This document shows, piece by piece, positions 1 through 7,106 of a DNA stretch of 16,585 bases; position 1 is the first letter of the stretch; each line of letters begins with the position of its first letter. The stretch is from NCBI GenBank assembly GCA_021825035.1, contig JAKAIQ010000013.1:1-16585 (forward strand), given 5' to 3'. Both the position numbers and the translations under genes were made by a program. This DNA is from Deltaproteobacteria bacterium (GTDB lineage: Bacteria > Desulfobacterota > GWC2-55-46). The notes beneath the pieces are model-generated. The model had not been told where the DNA came from. It saw only the letters and a program-made list of their open reading frames with translations, and ran no database searches.

Positions 1-430
1 CAATCTTCAGATCGACTATGCTACCTGCGAGGCTGCTCCTTGGCATCACTCGCTGCATGAGGTTTCTGGCGGAGCTTACGGTTATGGACGGAGTGCGGCC
101 GATAAGCCTGAAAAGGAGCTCGATCCTTGCGGCCTGTATCTCCTGATGGGCTGAAAGCGTCTCGAAAGGAAGAATCTCCGGAGCCGGGTAAAGGAACACG
201 TCTTCATCGGGCAGGAAAAACCTCAGGTCTTCGAAAAATTCCCGGGCCTCTTCCTCGCCCGCCAGCATCACGAGGATGTTTCTTCGGACGGCCTTGAAGT
301 ACGAGGCGAGAAAGAAGGCCTTCGCCGAGCCGAAAAGGCCGGAAATCTTAAATTCCTCGCCGGGCCTGACGGCCGAGGCCAGGGCCAGTGAGGCGCCCAT
401 AGTATGTGCGCGGCTATCCGTGGAGATCAT
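1..430 (-). CDS. mfd: Transcription-repair coupling factor Mfd, N-terminal part (gene runs off the left edge)
   Basis: About 143 residues are visible; the reading frame stays open to base 1, so the gene continues outside the window. Mfd is a cytoplasmic ATP-dependent translocase that removes stalled RNA polymerase and recruits UvrA. The visible part fits the N-terminal UvrB-like (UvrA-interacting) domain: GLFGSAKAFFLASYFKA, then LVMLAGEEEAREFFEDLRFF, then PAPEILPFETLSAHQEIQAA, and a segment resembling SSARNLMQRVMPR. No motor motif is in view because those lie far downstream. I chose ATG at 430; a second in-frame ATG at 400 begins just before the first conserved residues and is also possible. 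Neither has a clear Shine-Dalgarno sequence. It is divergent from clpB. Identification is by remembered family pattern, not by a search. Confidence 0.82.
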   Translation of the reverse strand, partial: MISTDSRAHTMGASLALASAVRPGEEFKISGLFGSAKAFFLASYFKAVRRNILVMLAGEEEAREFFEDLRFFLPDEDVFLYPAPEILPFETLSAHQEIQAARIELLFRLIGRTPSITVSSARNLMQRVMPRSSLAGSIVDLKI

Positions 431-463
431 CGTATAAAAGGTCAAGGATCATCTAAACGCACT

Positions 464-492
464 ATTATAACATAAACAACCCTTTTTTAAAA
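464..492 (-). promoter_or_regulatory. Putative sigma70 promoter for mfd
   Basis: On the minus strand there is a perfect TATAAT (464-469), with a weak TTTTAA at 487-492 after a 17-base spacer. It lies about 34 bases upstream of the proposed mfd ATG. The -10 is convincing and the -35 is poor. Confidence 0.4.
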
Positions 493-562
493 AGCACGCG
501 TGCGGCGCGGCGGCGTTATCATGAGCGCGGCTCCGGGCCTTTGCCTGCCGGGCGGAGCGACC

Positions 563-591
563 TTGACAAAACACGGCGCCGGACATAGATT
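563..591 (+). promoter_or_regulatory. Putative promoter for clpB
   Basis: A perfect -35 TTGACA (563-568), 17-base spacer and TAGATT (586-591, 4 of 6 to consensus) sit about 60 bases before the clpB start. The base before the -35 makes CTTGACA, which also resembles a heat-shock sigma32 -35. The matching CCCCAT-type -10 is poor (GGACATAG at 581-588), so I favour a housekeeping promoter. Confidence 0.5.
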
Positions 592-600
592 ATAGATAAC

Positions 601-616
601 GGCGGGGAACGCCGCC
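601..616 (+). promoter_or_regulatory. Stem-loop in the clpB 5' leader
   Basis: GGCGG (601-605) pairs with CCGCC (612-616) around a 6-base loop. The hairpin ends directly before the ATG of a short upstream ORF at 617. It would lie near the 5' end of a clpB mRNA made from the proposed promoter. Its function is unknown. Confidence 0.4.
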
Positions 617-643
617 ATGAAAGGCCGTATTTCAGGCCGATAA
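617..643 (+). CDS. Possible 8-codon leader ORF (uORF) before clpB
   Basis: The sequence encodes MKGRISGR and stop. It starts immediately after the leader hairpin (601-616). Its TAA stop (641-643) overlaps the first bases of the AAGGAG Shine-Dalgarno of clpB (642-647), and it is in a different frame from clpB. A GGGG stretch inside the hairpin could serve as its ribosome site when unfolded. ORFs this short arise easily by chance, so coding status is uncertain; the placement of the stop on the SD is the reason to record it. Confidence 0.25.
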   Translation: MKGRISGR

Positions 644-651
644 GGAGACCG

Positions 652-3288
652 ATGAGACTCGACAAACTTACCATAAAATCGCAGGAGGCTCTCCAGGAGG
701 CCCAGAATATCGCCCAGGAGAACGAGCAGCAGGAGGTGGCCGTCGAGCACCTGCTCCTCGCGCTCGTGCGCCAGGAGGGAGGCATAGTGCCCCCCATACT
801 CGAAAGGATAGGCGCCAGGCCGCCGCTCATCCGCGCGCAGCTCGAGGAGGCGATAAAAAAGGCCCCTAAGGTATACGGCGCGGGCGGCGAGGCCTATCTC
901 TCGCAGAAATTGAAGACAGCGCTCGACGCGGCATTCAAGGAAGCCAAAGACCTCAAAGACGAGTTCGTGTCTGCCGAGCATATACTCCTTGCCATAGCCG
1001 CCGAAAAGACCGAGGCTTCACGGATACTCGCTTCGCAGGGCGTGACGAGGGACACGATACTCAAGGCCATGACCTCCGTGAGGGGCGCGCAGAGGGTGAC
1101 CGACCAGTCGCCTGAGGAGAAGTACCAGGCTATTTCGAAATACACGAAAGACCTCGTCGAGATGGCCAGGAACAACAAACTCGACCCCGTAATAGGCAGG
1201 GACGACGAGATAAGAAGGGTCATTCAGGTGCTTTCGAGGCGGACGAAGAATAACCCCGTGCTTATCGGCGAGGCGGGCGTGGGAAAGACCGCGATAGCCG
1301 AGGGGCTTGCCCAGAGGATAGTGAACGGCGACGTCCCGGAGACGCTCAAAAACAAGAGGCTCCTCGCCCTCGACCTCGGGTCCCTGATAGCGGGCACGAA
1401 GTACAGGGGCGAGTTCGAGGATAGATTAAAGGCCCTCATGCGGGAGATAACGCAGGCCCAGGGCGAAGTGATCCTCTTCATAGACGAGCTTCATACGCTC
1501 GTCGGAGCCGGGGCCGCCGAAGGCGCGATGGACGCTTCCAACATGCTCAAGCCCGCCCTCGCGAGGGGAGAGCTCAGGTGCGTCGGGGCCACCACCATAG
1601 ACGAGTACAGGAAGCATATCGAGAAGGATGCGGCCCTCGAAAGAAGGTTCCAGCCGGTGATCGTCGGCGAGCCGTCGGTAGAGGATACGATAGCGATACT
1701 CCGGGGGCTCAAGGAAAAATACGAAATCCACCACGGCGTCAGGATAGCGGATTCCGCCATCATAGCGGCGGCCACGCTCTCGAACAGGTACATAACCGAC
1801 AGGTTCCTGCCTGACAAGGCCATAGACCTCATCGACGAGGCGGCCTCGCGCCTGCGTATAGAGATAGACAGCATGCCCACCGGCATAGACGAGATAGAAA
1901 GAAGGATAATACAGCTTGAGATAGAAAGGCAGGCGCTTTCCAAGGAGACCGACAAGACCTCCGGCGATAGGCTTGGAAAGATAGACAGGGAGCTCTCGTC
2001 GCTCAGGGAAGACAGCGCGAGGCTCAAGCTCCACTGGCAGCAGGAAAAAGAGGTCATCGGAAAGATACGGGAGACAAAGAAAAGGATAGAGGAGGTAAAG
2101 ACCGAGGCGGCGAACGCCGAGAGGACCGGAGACCTCGCAAAGGCGGCGGAGCTCAAGTACGGAAGGCTCATCGAGCTGCAGAAGGCCTTTGAGGAGGACG
2201 GCAAAAGGCTCTCGGAGCTTCAGGCCGACACGCGGATGCTGAAGGAAGAGGTGGAGGCCGAGGACGTGGCGCAGATAGTCTCCAGATGGACGGGCGTGCC
2301 GGTGTCGAGGATGCTCGAAGGGGAAAAGGCCAAGCTCCTCAACATGGAAGACGGGCTGAGAAAACGGGTCGTCGGCCAGGACCAGGCCCTCAGGGCCGTC
2401 TCCAGCGCCGTAAGGCGGGCGAGGGCCGGGCTTCAGGACACGAACAGGCCCATAGGCTCGTTCATATTCCTGGGGCCGACCGGGGTCGGAAAGACGGAGA
2501 CGGCGCGCGCGCTCGCCGAATTTCTCTTCGACGACGAGCGAGCCATGGTCAGGATCGACATGAGCGAGTTCATGGAAAGGCATTCGGTCGCAAGGCTCAT
2601 AGGCGCGCCCCCCGGATACGTCGGTTACGAGGAAGGCGGCTATCTCACGGAGGCCGTAAGGAGAAGGCCGTACTCGGTGCTGCTTTTCGACGAGATAGAG
2701 AAGGCGCACCCGGACGTCTTCAACCTGCTCCTCCAGATACTCGACGACGGAAGGCTTACCGACGGCCAGGGCAGGACCGTGGACTTCAGGAATACGGTCA
2801 TAATACTCACGTCGAACATCGGGAGCTCCCACATAACCGAGCTCGGCGAAAATGAATACGAGGAGATGAAGGCGCGGGTCATGGAGTCGTTGCGGGCCTC
2901 TTTCAAGCCCGAGTTCTTGAACAGGATCGACGACATAATAATATTCCACCCGCTTTCAAGGGAGCACATGATGGCCATAGTCGATATCCAGCTCGGAAGG
3001 CTTGAAAAGATGCTCTCCGAAAAGAATATCGCCGTCGGCATAACGGATGCCGCGAAGGAAAAGCTCGCTGAGGAGGGCTACGACCCGGTATACGGGGCGC
3101 GGTCTCTCAAGCGGCTCCTCCAGAAAGACGTCTACGACGCCCTCGCGACGAAGATGCTCGAGGGCGATTTCAGGGAAGACGACCTCGTGGTCATCGACTA
3201 CAGGGACGGCGGCCTCGTCTTTGAAAAGGGAGTCAAGGAAAACGCGGATAAAAAAGACGGGCGCAAGGCCGGATACGCTCTGCGCTGA
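652..3288 (+). CDS. clpB: ATP-dependent disaggregase ClpB (Hsp100)
   Basis: This is a complete 878-residue ClpB, slightly longer than the usual 855-870. ClpB is a cytoplasmic hexamer that extracts proteins from aggregates with DnaK/DnaJ/GrpE. Domains in order: Clp N-domain (about 1-145); first AAA+ domain with Walker A GEAGVGKT at 206-213 and Walker B VILFIDE at 273-279; a long charged coiled-coil middle domain (about 400-530) that separates ClpB from ClpA and ClpC; second AAA+ domain with GPTGVGKT at 608-615, Walker B LLFDE at 677-681 and the sensor-2 YGAR at 814-817. The ATG at 652 is preceded by AAGGAG (642-647). The last roughly 15 residues are a Lys/Asp-rich tail. The gene stands alone, divergent from mfd. 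No CIRCE element is visible; a TTGACA promoter and a structured leader precede it. Confidence 0.97.
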   Translation: MRLDKLTIKSQEALQEAQNIAQENEQQEVAVEHLLLALVRQEGGIVPPILERIGARPPLIRAQLEEAIKKAPKVYGAGGEAYLSQKLKTALDAAFKEAKDLKDEFVSAEHILLAIAAEKTEASRILASQGVTRDTILKAMTSVRGAQRVTDQSPEEKYQAISKYTKDLVEMARNNKLDPVIGRDDEIRRVIQVLSRRTKNNPVLIGEAGVGKTAIAEGLAQRIVNGDVPETLKNKRLLALDLGSLIAGTKYRGEFEDRLKALMREITQAQGEVILFIDELHTLVGAGAAEGAMDASNMLKPALARGELRCVGATTIDEYRKHIEKDAALERRFQPVIVGEPSVEDTIAILRGLKEKYEIHHGVRIADSAIIAAATLSNRYITDRFLPDKAIDLIDEAASRLRIEIDSMPTGIDEIERRIIQLEIERQALSKETDKTSGDRLGKIDRELSSLREDSARLKLHWQQEKEVIGKIRETKKRIEEVKTEAANAERTGDLAKAAELKYGRLIELQKAFEEDGKRLSELQADTRMLKEEVEAEDVAQIVSRWTGVPVSRMLEGEKAKLLNMEDGLRKRVVGQDQALRAVSSAVRRARAGLQDTNRPIGSFIFLGPTGVGKTETARALAEFLFDDERAMVRIDMSEFMERHSVARLIGAPPGYVGYEEGGYLTEAVRRRPYSVLLFDEIEKAHPDVFNLLLQILDDGRLTDGQGRTVDFRNTVIILTSNIGSSHITELGENEYEEMKARVMESLRASFKPEFLNRIDDIIIFHPLSREHMMAIVDIQLGRLEKMLSEKNIAVGITDAAKEKLAEEGYDPVYGARSLKRLLQKDVYDALATKMLEGDFREDDLVVIDYRDGGLVFEKGVKENADKKDGRKAGYALR

Positions 3289-3401
3289 CCGCCATGCCCG
3301 ATGCCGATGACGGCCAAGGCCCAGGCGCCGCTTCGCCGTCAACCGGGACTTTTACGTATCGCCGGGATACGGGCGTATGCCGTAAAATGAGCAAGAAGCC
3401 G

Positions 3402-3430
3402 TTGACCGGCGGCCTGTAAAATGTTAACTT
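3402..3430 (+). promoter_or_regulatory. Weak candidate promoter for the secreted-protein gene
   Basis: TTGACC (3402-3407), a 17-base spacer and TAACTT (3425-3430) lie in the clpB-downstream spacer, followed by the long hairpin at 3441-3497 and the gene at 3518. The -35 is good and the -10 weak. Confidence 0.25.
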
Positions 3431-3440
3431 AAACGAAATC

Positions 3441-3497
3441 CTGCGGAACCCGGCAAGGCCGGGCCGAGTGCGGCCCGGCCTTGCCGTTATTCCGCAG
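3441..3497. repeat. Long two-part perfect inverted repeat (hairpin/cruciform) downstream of clpB
   Basis: The inner arms are 14-base perfect complements (3452-3465 and 3472-3485) around the 6-base loop GAGTGC. The outer arms CTGCGGAA (3441-3448) and TTCCGCAG (3490-3497) add 8 more pairs across a small 3/4-base internal loop. That gives 22 pairs in 57 bases. No T-run follows on either strand, so it is not a textbook intrinsic terminator. It may still end clpB transcripts, act as a bidirectional block, or shape the leader of the gene at 3518, whose start lies 20 bases further on. Confidence 0.75.
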
Positions 3498-3517
3498 ATC
3501 GCTACCTGGAGAAGGCA

Positions 3518-3934
3518 TTGGTACGGAAAAAGGCGCTTAATGCCGCGGCAATCGGCATCCGCAGAAGCCTCATCTTGAAGTCATCCCTTTTCATTCTTTT
3601 TCTTTTTTCGATATCCCTGTTATTTAGCCCCGGCGCTATTGCGGAGGACTTCTGCGACAAAGGCGGCGTCATTCCGCCACGGCTCATCCTCGCCGGTGAG
3701 CCTGCCATTTCAATGGAGCTTGCCATGAAGCCAACTGACGGCGCTACGGCGTTCGAGCCGCTCATGGCGTCCGTTGACGACAGCCGGATCGCCGATGACG
3801 GGGACGATTCGGACGACGGCGGGGACGATTCGCAGGATATCGACGACGGCGCGCAGCCGGATAATCCGGACATCGAGGCATACCTAGCCCCGGACATGGC
3901 GAGAGGGCCGGGAGTAACGGTCGGCGTGGCTTGA
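3518..3934 (+). CDS. Hypothetical secreted acidic protein with signal peptide
   Basis: The 138-residue product is not one I recognise. A basic N-terminus with RR at 18-19 is followed by a hydrophobic stretch (about 24-41, rich in L, I and F) and a likely signal peptidase I site after AIA, just before EDF (about 42-44). This predicts export to the periplasm or outside. The mature part is short and ends in a very acidic low-complexity stretch with DDGDDSDDGGDDSQDIDDG, a type seen in calcium-binding or disordered linkers; there is no clear EF-hand loop. The single mature Cys (CDKGG) lies near the cleavage site but does not fit a lipobox. The start is TTG at 3518, preceded by GGAGAAGG (3508-3515). 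The gene is convergent with the nicotinate phosphoribosyltransferase gene. Evidence for coding is the signal peptide and the ribosome site; there is no family match. Confidence 0.62.
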   Translation: MVRKKALNAAAIGIRRSLILKSSLFILFLFSISLLFSPGAIAEDFCDKGGVIPPRLILAGEPAISMELAMKPTDGATAFEPLMASVDDSRIADDGDDSDDGGDDSQDIDDGAQPDNPDIEAYLAPDMARGPGVTVGVA

Positions 3935-4031
3935 AGGCCCCCGGAAAGCGGACGCTCCGGGAATGACAGCCTGCAACCCGATTGCGCCGCAAGCCCTGCC
4001 CGACCCGCTTTAGAGTGCGGGAAACGGCCCC

Positions 4032-5201
4032 TCAACCCAGCTCGAGCCCCTCGAGATTCGCCATCACCCTTTGCCTTATGGCCTTCGGCTTGGGCAGTTC
4101 GCGGGCTATCTTCCCTTCTTTTATAAGCGGAGTGAAAAGGCTTTCCATGGCCTTGCCGCACTCCGGGCAGGCCTTCTTTTTCGAGCCTAATGGTATGATT
4201 TTACGGCCTCCGCAGGCCCTGCACCTCAGGACGTCCTTTGCCCCCGACCACTTCCCTTTCTTGGCGAAGGGCCTGCCGTCGATCTCCATGATATCCATGG
4301 AAAAATCCACCACCGGCGCGTTGCTTATGGATGTGCCCACGCCGAAGGCGTCCACGATAGGGCTGAGTTCCCGGACTTCTTTTTCATCGAGGCCGCCGCT
4401 CGCGAAGAGCTTGACGTGGCCGTAGCCCCTCAAGTCGAGTTCCCACCTGACCTCCTCGAACATCCGGTAGAAGTTGCCGCGCCTCGACGCCGGGGTATCG
4501 AGGCGTACCGCGAAAAGCCTCTTCCCCATGGCCCCGGCTACCCGCAGCGTCTCGAACTTCTCGTCGTTGAACGTGTCTATGAGGGCGACCCTTTTCACCC
4601 TCTTGTCGATGATCCTGTCATAGGCCTCCACGGCCTCGACCGTGTCTCCGATGATGAGGATGAGTGCGTGCGGCATCGTGCCCATCGGCGTTTCGTCTAT
4701 CAGCTCCGCGCTAACGACGACCGACACGCCGTCGCACCCTCCGAGGTACGCCGCCCGCTCTATCATGGGCGCCAAAACCGGATGCATGCGCCGCGCGCCG
4801 AAACTGACCACCGTCCGGTCCCCTGCCGCGAGCCTTATGCGGGCCGCCTTTGTCGCCACGCCCGACGCCTGGCAGATAAGCCCCAAAAGGGCGGTCTCGA
4901 AGACGCAGAAGTCCCTGTACATGCCTTCTATCTCCATGACAGGCTCGTAGGGCATGAACGCCTCGCCCTCCCTCATGCTCCTTATGTTGACCTGTTTGCC
5001 TTCCATGAGCCTCGCGGCCTCTTCGATCCCGGCGAGTATCCCCCACCTGAAGCCGTCCGGCAGGGTCTTTGCGAAGAACTCCGCCCTCACCCGCCTGTCT
5101 ATCCCCTTTTTTTTGAGAACTTCGAGCGTCCTCGAAAAATAGACGTCCGTAACCCTGCCGTTTCTGATGTCTTCCGGCTCCGCGGTATGGAATATCGGCA
5201 T
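4032..5201 (-). CDS. pncB: Nicotinate phosphoribosyltransferase with C-terminal zinc ribbon
   Basis: The enzyme joins nicotinate and PRPP to give nicotinate mononucleotide in the NAD salvage (Preiss-Handler) pathway, in the cytoplasm. Family signs, numbered from the chosen start: FFAKTLPDG near 42-50, SFGARRMHP at 133-141, GGCDGVS near 154-160, the MGTMPHAL segment whose His (178) matches the family's active-site His, DTFNDEKFETLR near 209-220 and a phosphate-binding FASGG near 266. The C-terminus has two CxxC pairs (C327/C330 and C345/C348), a small zinc ribbon typical of the shorter archaeal-like subgroup. I chose ATG at 5201 (389 residues) because GGGGGTGA lies just upstream; an ATG at 5216 gives a five-residue longer form but lacks a ribosome site. 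It follows the rhomboid gene by 28 bases, probably in one operon. Confidence 0.9.
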   Translation of the reverse strand: MPIFHTAEPEDIRNGRVTDVYFSRTLEVLKKKGIDRRVRAEFFAKTLPDGFRWGILAGIEEAARLMEGKQVNIRSMREGEAFMPYEPVMEIEGMYRDFCVFETALLGLICQASGVATKAARIRLAAGDRTVVSFGARRMHPVLAPMIERAAYLGGCDGVSVVVSAELIDETPMGTMPHALILIIGDTVEAVEAYDRIIDKRVKRVALIDTFNDEKFETLRVAGAMGKRLFAVRLDTPASRRGNFYRMFEEVRWELDLRGYGHVKLFASGGLDEKEVRELSPIVDAFGVGTSISNAPVVDFSMDIMEIDGRPFAKKGKWSGAKDVLRCRACGGRKIIPLGSKKKACPECGKAMESLFTPLIKEGKIARELPKPKAIRQRVMANLEGLELG

Positions 5202-5229
5202 ATTCACCCCCTGCATGCAATTATAGCGG

Positions 5230-5901
5230 CTACGTTGCGAAGATGCCCCCCGGCCGATTGCGGCCGATGATCATTACCACTATGGCCCCGGCGATGAAGC
5301 CGCCTATATGCGCGTACCAGGCGATCCCGCTTGCAAACCCCGAGCTCAATACCTGTATGAGGAACCAGAGGCCGAGGAATATGACCGCCGGGATCCTCAC
5401 TATCGTAACGAATACGATGAGGAACACGAGGGTATATATCTTGGCCCTCGGAAAAAGTATGAAATAGGCCCCCAGGATCCCGGCTATCGCGCCGCTCGCG
5501 CCTATGACCGGAACCGTTGACGACGGATTAGCGAATATCTGGGTAAGGCTCGCCACTATCCCTGTCCCGAAGTAGAAAAGGAAAAATTTCAAGTGGCCGA
5601 GGGAATCCTCGACATTGTCCCCGAATATCCAGAGGAACAGCATGTTGCCCCCGATGTGCAGAAGCCCGCCGTGGATGAACATGGAGGATATGATCGTAAA
5701 AGGCGGAGGCACGATGGACGCGGAGGCGGCCCTGAAATGGGTTATCTGATAAGGTATCACCGCGGTCCCGTAGATCAGGGCCTCCTGGCCCCGCGCGCCA
5801 AGCGATATTTCGTAGAGAAAGACAAGGACGTTCGCGGCTATGAGGGCTATCGTCACCGCCGGGAAGGAACGAGAGGGGACGTCGTCTTTAAGAGGTATCA
5901 T
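5230..5901 (-). CDS. Rhomboid-family intramembrane serine protease
   Basis: The 223-residue polytopic inner-membrane protein has about six hydrophobic segments: 14-31, a hydrophobic region around 66-92, 105-121, 131-150, 155-182 and 199-213. The catalytic dyad is present: Ser136 in GASGAIAG and His198 in YAHIGG. The HxxxxHxxGN segment (H77, H82, N86) that forms the oxyanion region is also present. Rhomboids cleave transmembrane substrates within the membrane; the substrate here is unknown. It matches the bacterial PF01694 type with six segments and no large soluble domain. The ATG at 5901 has no visible Shine-Dalgarno. It is first in a likely two-gene operon with pncB; the pairing gives no obvious functional clue. 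Confidence 0.93.
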   Translation of the reverse strand: MIPLKDDVPSRSFPAVTIALIAANVLVFLYEISLGARGQEALIYGTAVIPYQITHFRAASASIVPPPFTIISSMFIHGGLLHIGGNMLFLWIFGDNVEDSLGHLKFFLFYFGTGIVASLTQIFANPSSTVPVIGASGAIAGILGAYFILFPRAKIYTLVFLIVFVTIVRIPAVIFLGLWFLIQVLSSGFASGIAWYAHIGGFIAGAIVVMIIGRNRPGGIFAT

Positions 5902-5919
5902 GGATAAGGTTTAATGATT

Positions 5920-5936
5920 CCGGCTTATAACGCCGG
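5920..5936 (-). promoter_or_regulatory. Stem-loop in the rhomboid gene leader
   Basis: CCGGC (5920-5924) and GCCGG (5932-5936) pair around a 7-base loop. It lies between the predicted transcription start (near 5942) and the rhomboid ATG. Its function is unknown. Confidence 0.3.
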
Positions 5937-5948
5937 CGGCTTTATAAA

Positions 5949-5977
5949 GTCATATCACTCCATGTCCCGCCTGTCAA
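5949..5977 (-). promoter_or_regulatory. Putative sigma70 promoter for the rhomboid-pncB operon
   Basis: On the minus strand there is a perfect TTGACA (5972-5977), a 17-base spacer and TATGAC (5949-5954, 4 of 6). The predicted start near 5942 leaves a leader of about 40 bases. It sits downstream of the hemerythrin terminator, so the operon would have its own promoter. Confidence 0.55.
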
Positions 5978-6027
5978 GCTCATGCGGCGGCAAAGGCCGG
6001 GCGGCCGGAGGATCGGCCCCGAAAAGA

Positions 6028-6059
6028 TTAAAAAAAGTCCCGCCTGAAAAGGCGGGACT
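6028..6059 (-). terminator. Intrinsic terminator of the hemerythrin gene
   Basis: A perfect 9-base stem (AGTCCCGCC at 6036-6044 with GGCGGGACT at 6051-6059) and a 6-base loop are followed on the minus strand by seven T (6030-6036, the first T overlapping the stem end). It lies 20 bases after the hemerythrin stop codon. Confidence 0.92.
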
Positions 6060-6079
6060 AATGCGGGGAAAAAGCCTCT

Positions 6080-6757
6080 TTAAACGGCCTGGGCTTTTTT
6101 GATCACCTGTACCTTCTCGAAATCCGAGAATATCCCGTCGGATTCGGGGTAGAGTATGTGCTCCTCCTTCATATTGTGGTCTCCGAGGATATTGAGCAAG
6201 GCGCGTGACGATTCGTCTATTTGAGTCGCGTTCTTCGAGTCCGCGGCGTTGAGGATCTTTTCGAGAAGACCCTTTATCTCCGTATGCTCCATGCGCATGA
6301 CGAAGGTCGGCCCGGCGTCGCGCATGCCGGTCTTGTCCTCGAAAGCCGGGAAGAGTATCTCCTCCTCTATCTGGATGTGTCGCCTGAGGCCGAGGTTGAA
6401 CTCCCTGAAGTCCCTCGAAGCCTCCTCCCACCTGCCGGTCTGCTTCGCGTTCTGGAACCTCTCCATTATCGAATCGAGCCGCCTGTGGTCGGTCTGCAGG
6501 TATTCGGTTATGGTCCTGTTGGGGTCATTCACCTTTCTCTTCGCTATCTCCACCCTCCAGACCTGAGGCCCCTGCTCAAGAGGCCACCAGTCGAACTCTC
6601 CGTCGTGCTCGTTCTGGAATTGATACAGAAGCGGCCTGGGTTCGTGGTCGTTCACGAGTACAAAGCACTCGCCCGGGTTAAGGCCCTTGAAGGTGTCGAA
6701 TATCCTAGGATGCCTCTCCCTCGGGACCATCTCCCTTACGTCCAATATTTTCTCCAT
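6080..6757 (-). CDS. DUF2249 - hemerythrin (HHE) domain protein
   Basis: This is a 225-residue cytoplasmic protein in two parts. Residues 1-72 match the DUF2249 pattern: DVREMVPRERHPRIF, then LNPGECFVLVNDHEPRPLLY, then a tryptophan-rich end (WW at 57-58, VWRV near 66). Residues about 82-215 form a four-helix hemerythrin-like bundle. Its candidate iron ligands are His91 (TDHRRLD), His127 with Glu131 (HIQIEEE), His158 (MEHTE) and His194 with Glu198 (DHNMKEE), a full diiron set. Proteins of this type are linked to oxygen or nitric oxide sensing, iron-sulfur repair and redox stress, but the exact role here is not fixed by sequence. AGGAGG lies 10 bases before the ATG. It is a single-gene unit with its own terminator. 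Confidence 0.9.
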   Translation of the reverse strand: MEKILDVREMVPRERHPRIFDTFKGLNPGECFVLVNDHEPRPLLYQFQNEHDGEFDWWPLEQGPQVWRVEIAKRKVNDPNRTITEYLQTDHRRLDSIMERFQNAKQTGRWEEASRDFREFNLGLRRHIQIEEEILFPAFEDKTGMRDAGPTFVMRMEHTEIKGLLEKILNAADSKNATQIDESSRALLNILGDHNMKEEHILYPESDGIFSDFEKVQVIKKAQAV

Positions 6758-7106
6758 CTGACGCTATCCTCCTTATCCTTGCCGGAAATTTATAATTCGC
6801 CTGATATCATTGCAGTTATTTTGCAGCAAACAGGCGGTAAATAAATATGATAAAAGTCAACACCCTAAAAAACACGCCCGGCATGCCTTCCTGTCCGGGG
6901 ATAAATGCGAAAGGACCGCGCAAATCGTGCGGCCCGGCATCCCCGGCGGCTTGTCTTCGGCGGAACTTGCGGATCAAAGGAGCTGAGGGAAAGAGGTCAA
7001 GAGGAGCGCGGCTTGCGCGAACGATGGCCGGAGCGTCTTGAGAAACAATCGAAAATCCGCCCCTGGCCTCGCCTTCGCCGGATCTCCAGCGAGGCGCTCT
7101 CAGCCC
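6758..7106. other. 349-base stretch without a convincing gene
   Basis: The right part downstream of sqr is GC-rich and the left part AT-rich. It holds the likely hemerythrin promoter (6801-6829). An open frame at 6847-7041 (+, 64 codons) shows no family signature and no good ribosome site, and I do not call it. The 8-base word CCCGGCAT occurs twice (near 6887 and 6932). A 7-base stem (GCCTCGC 7066-7072 with GCGAGGC 7089-7095) lies just after the sqr stop but lacks a proper T-run. Confidence 0.5.
6801..6829 (-). promoter_or_regulatory. Candidate extended -10 promoter of the hemerythrin gene
   Basis: On the minus strand TTGCTG (6824-6829), a 17-base spacer and TATCAG (6801-6806), with TG one base before the -10, resemble an extended -10 promoter. 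The -35 is weak. TTGCAG occurs twice, 11 bases apart, across the same stretch (6810-6826), which could be a factor site. Confidence 0.3.

Noticed and set aside
494..503. GCACGCGTGC palindrome between mfd and clpB as an operator
   Set aside because: A 10-base palindrome with no second copy nearby and no known factor match.
1426..2949. 507-codon open frame on the minus strand inside clpB
   Set aside because: It lies opposite clear clpB sequence, its protein resembles no family, and such frames are common in GC-rich genes with biased third positions.
3502..4161. 219-codon minus-strand frame spanning the pncB 3' end and the secreted-protein gene
   Set aside because: It overlaps two better supported genes and shows no domain; the plus-strand frame has a signal peptide and a ribosome site.
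4416..5270. 284-codon plus-strand open frame opposite pncB
   Set aside because: It is a shadow of the nicotinate phosphoribosyltransferase gene, with no domain signature.
6847..7041. 64-codon plus-strand frame in the hemerythrin-sqr gap
   Set aside because: No ribosome site, no recognisable domain and composition unlike the neighbouring genes.
7066..7095. Stem just after the sqr stop as a terminator
   Set aside because: Seven pairs with a 16-base loop, and the only T-run is short and about 10 bases away.
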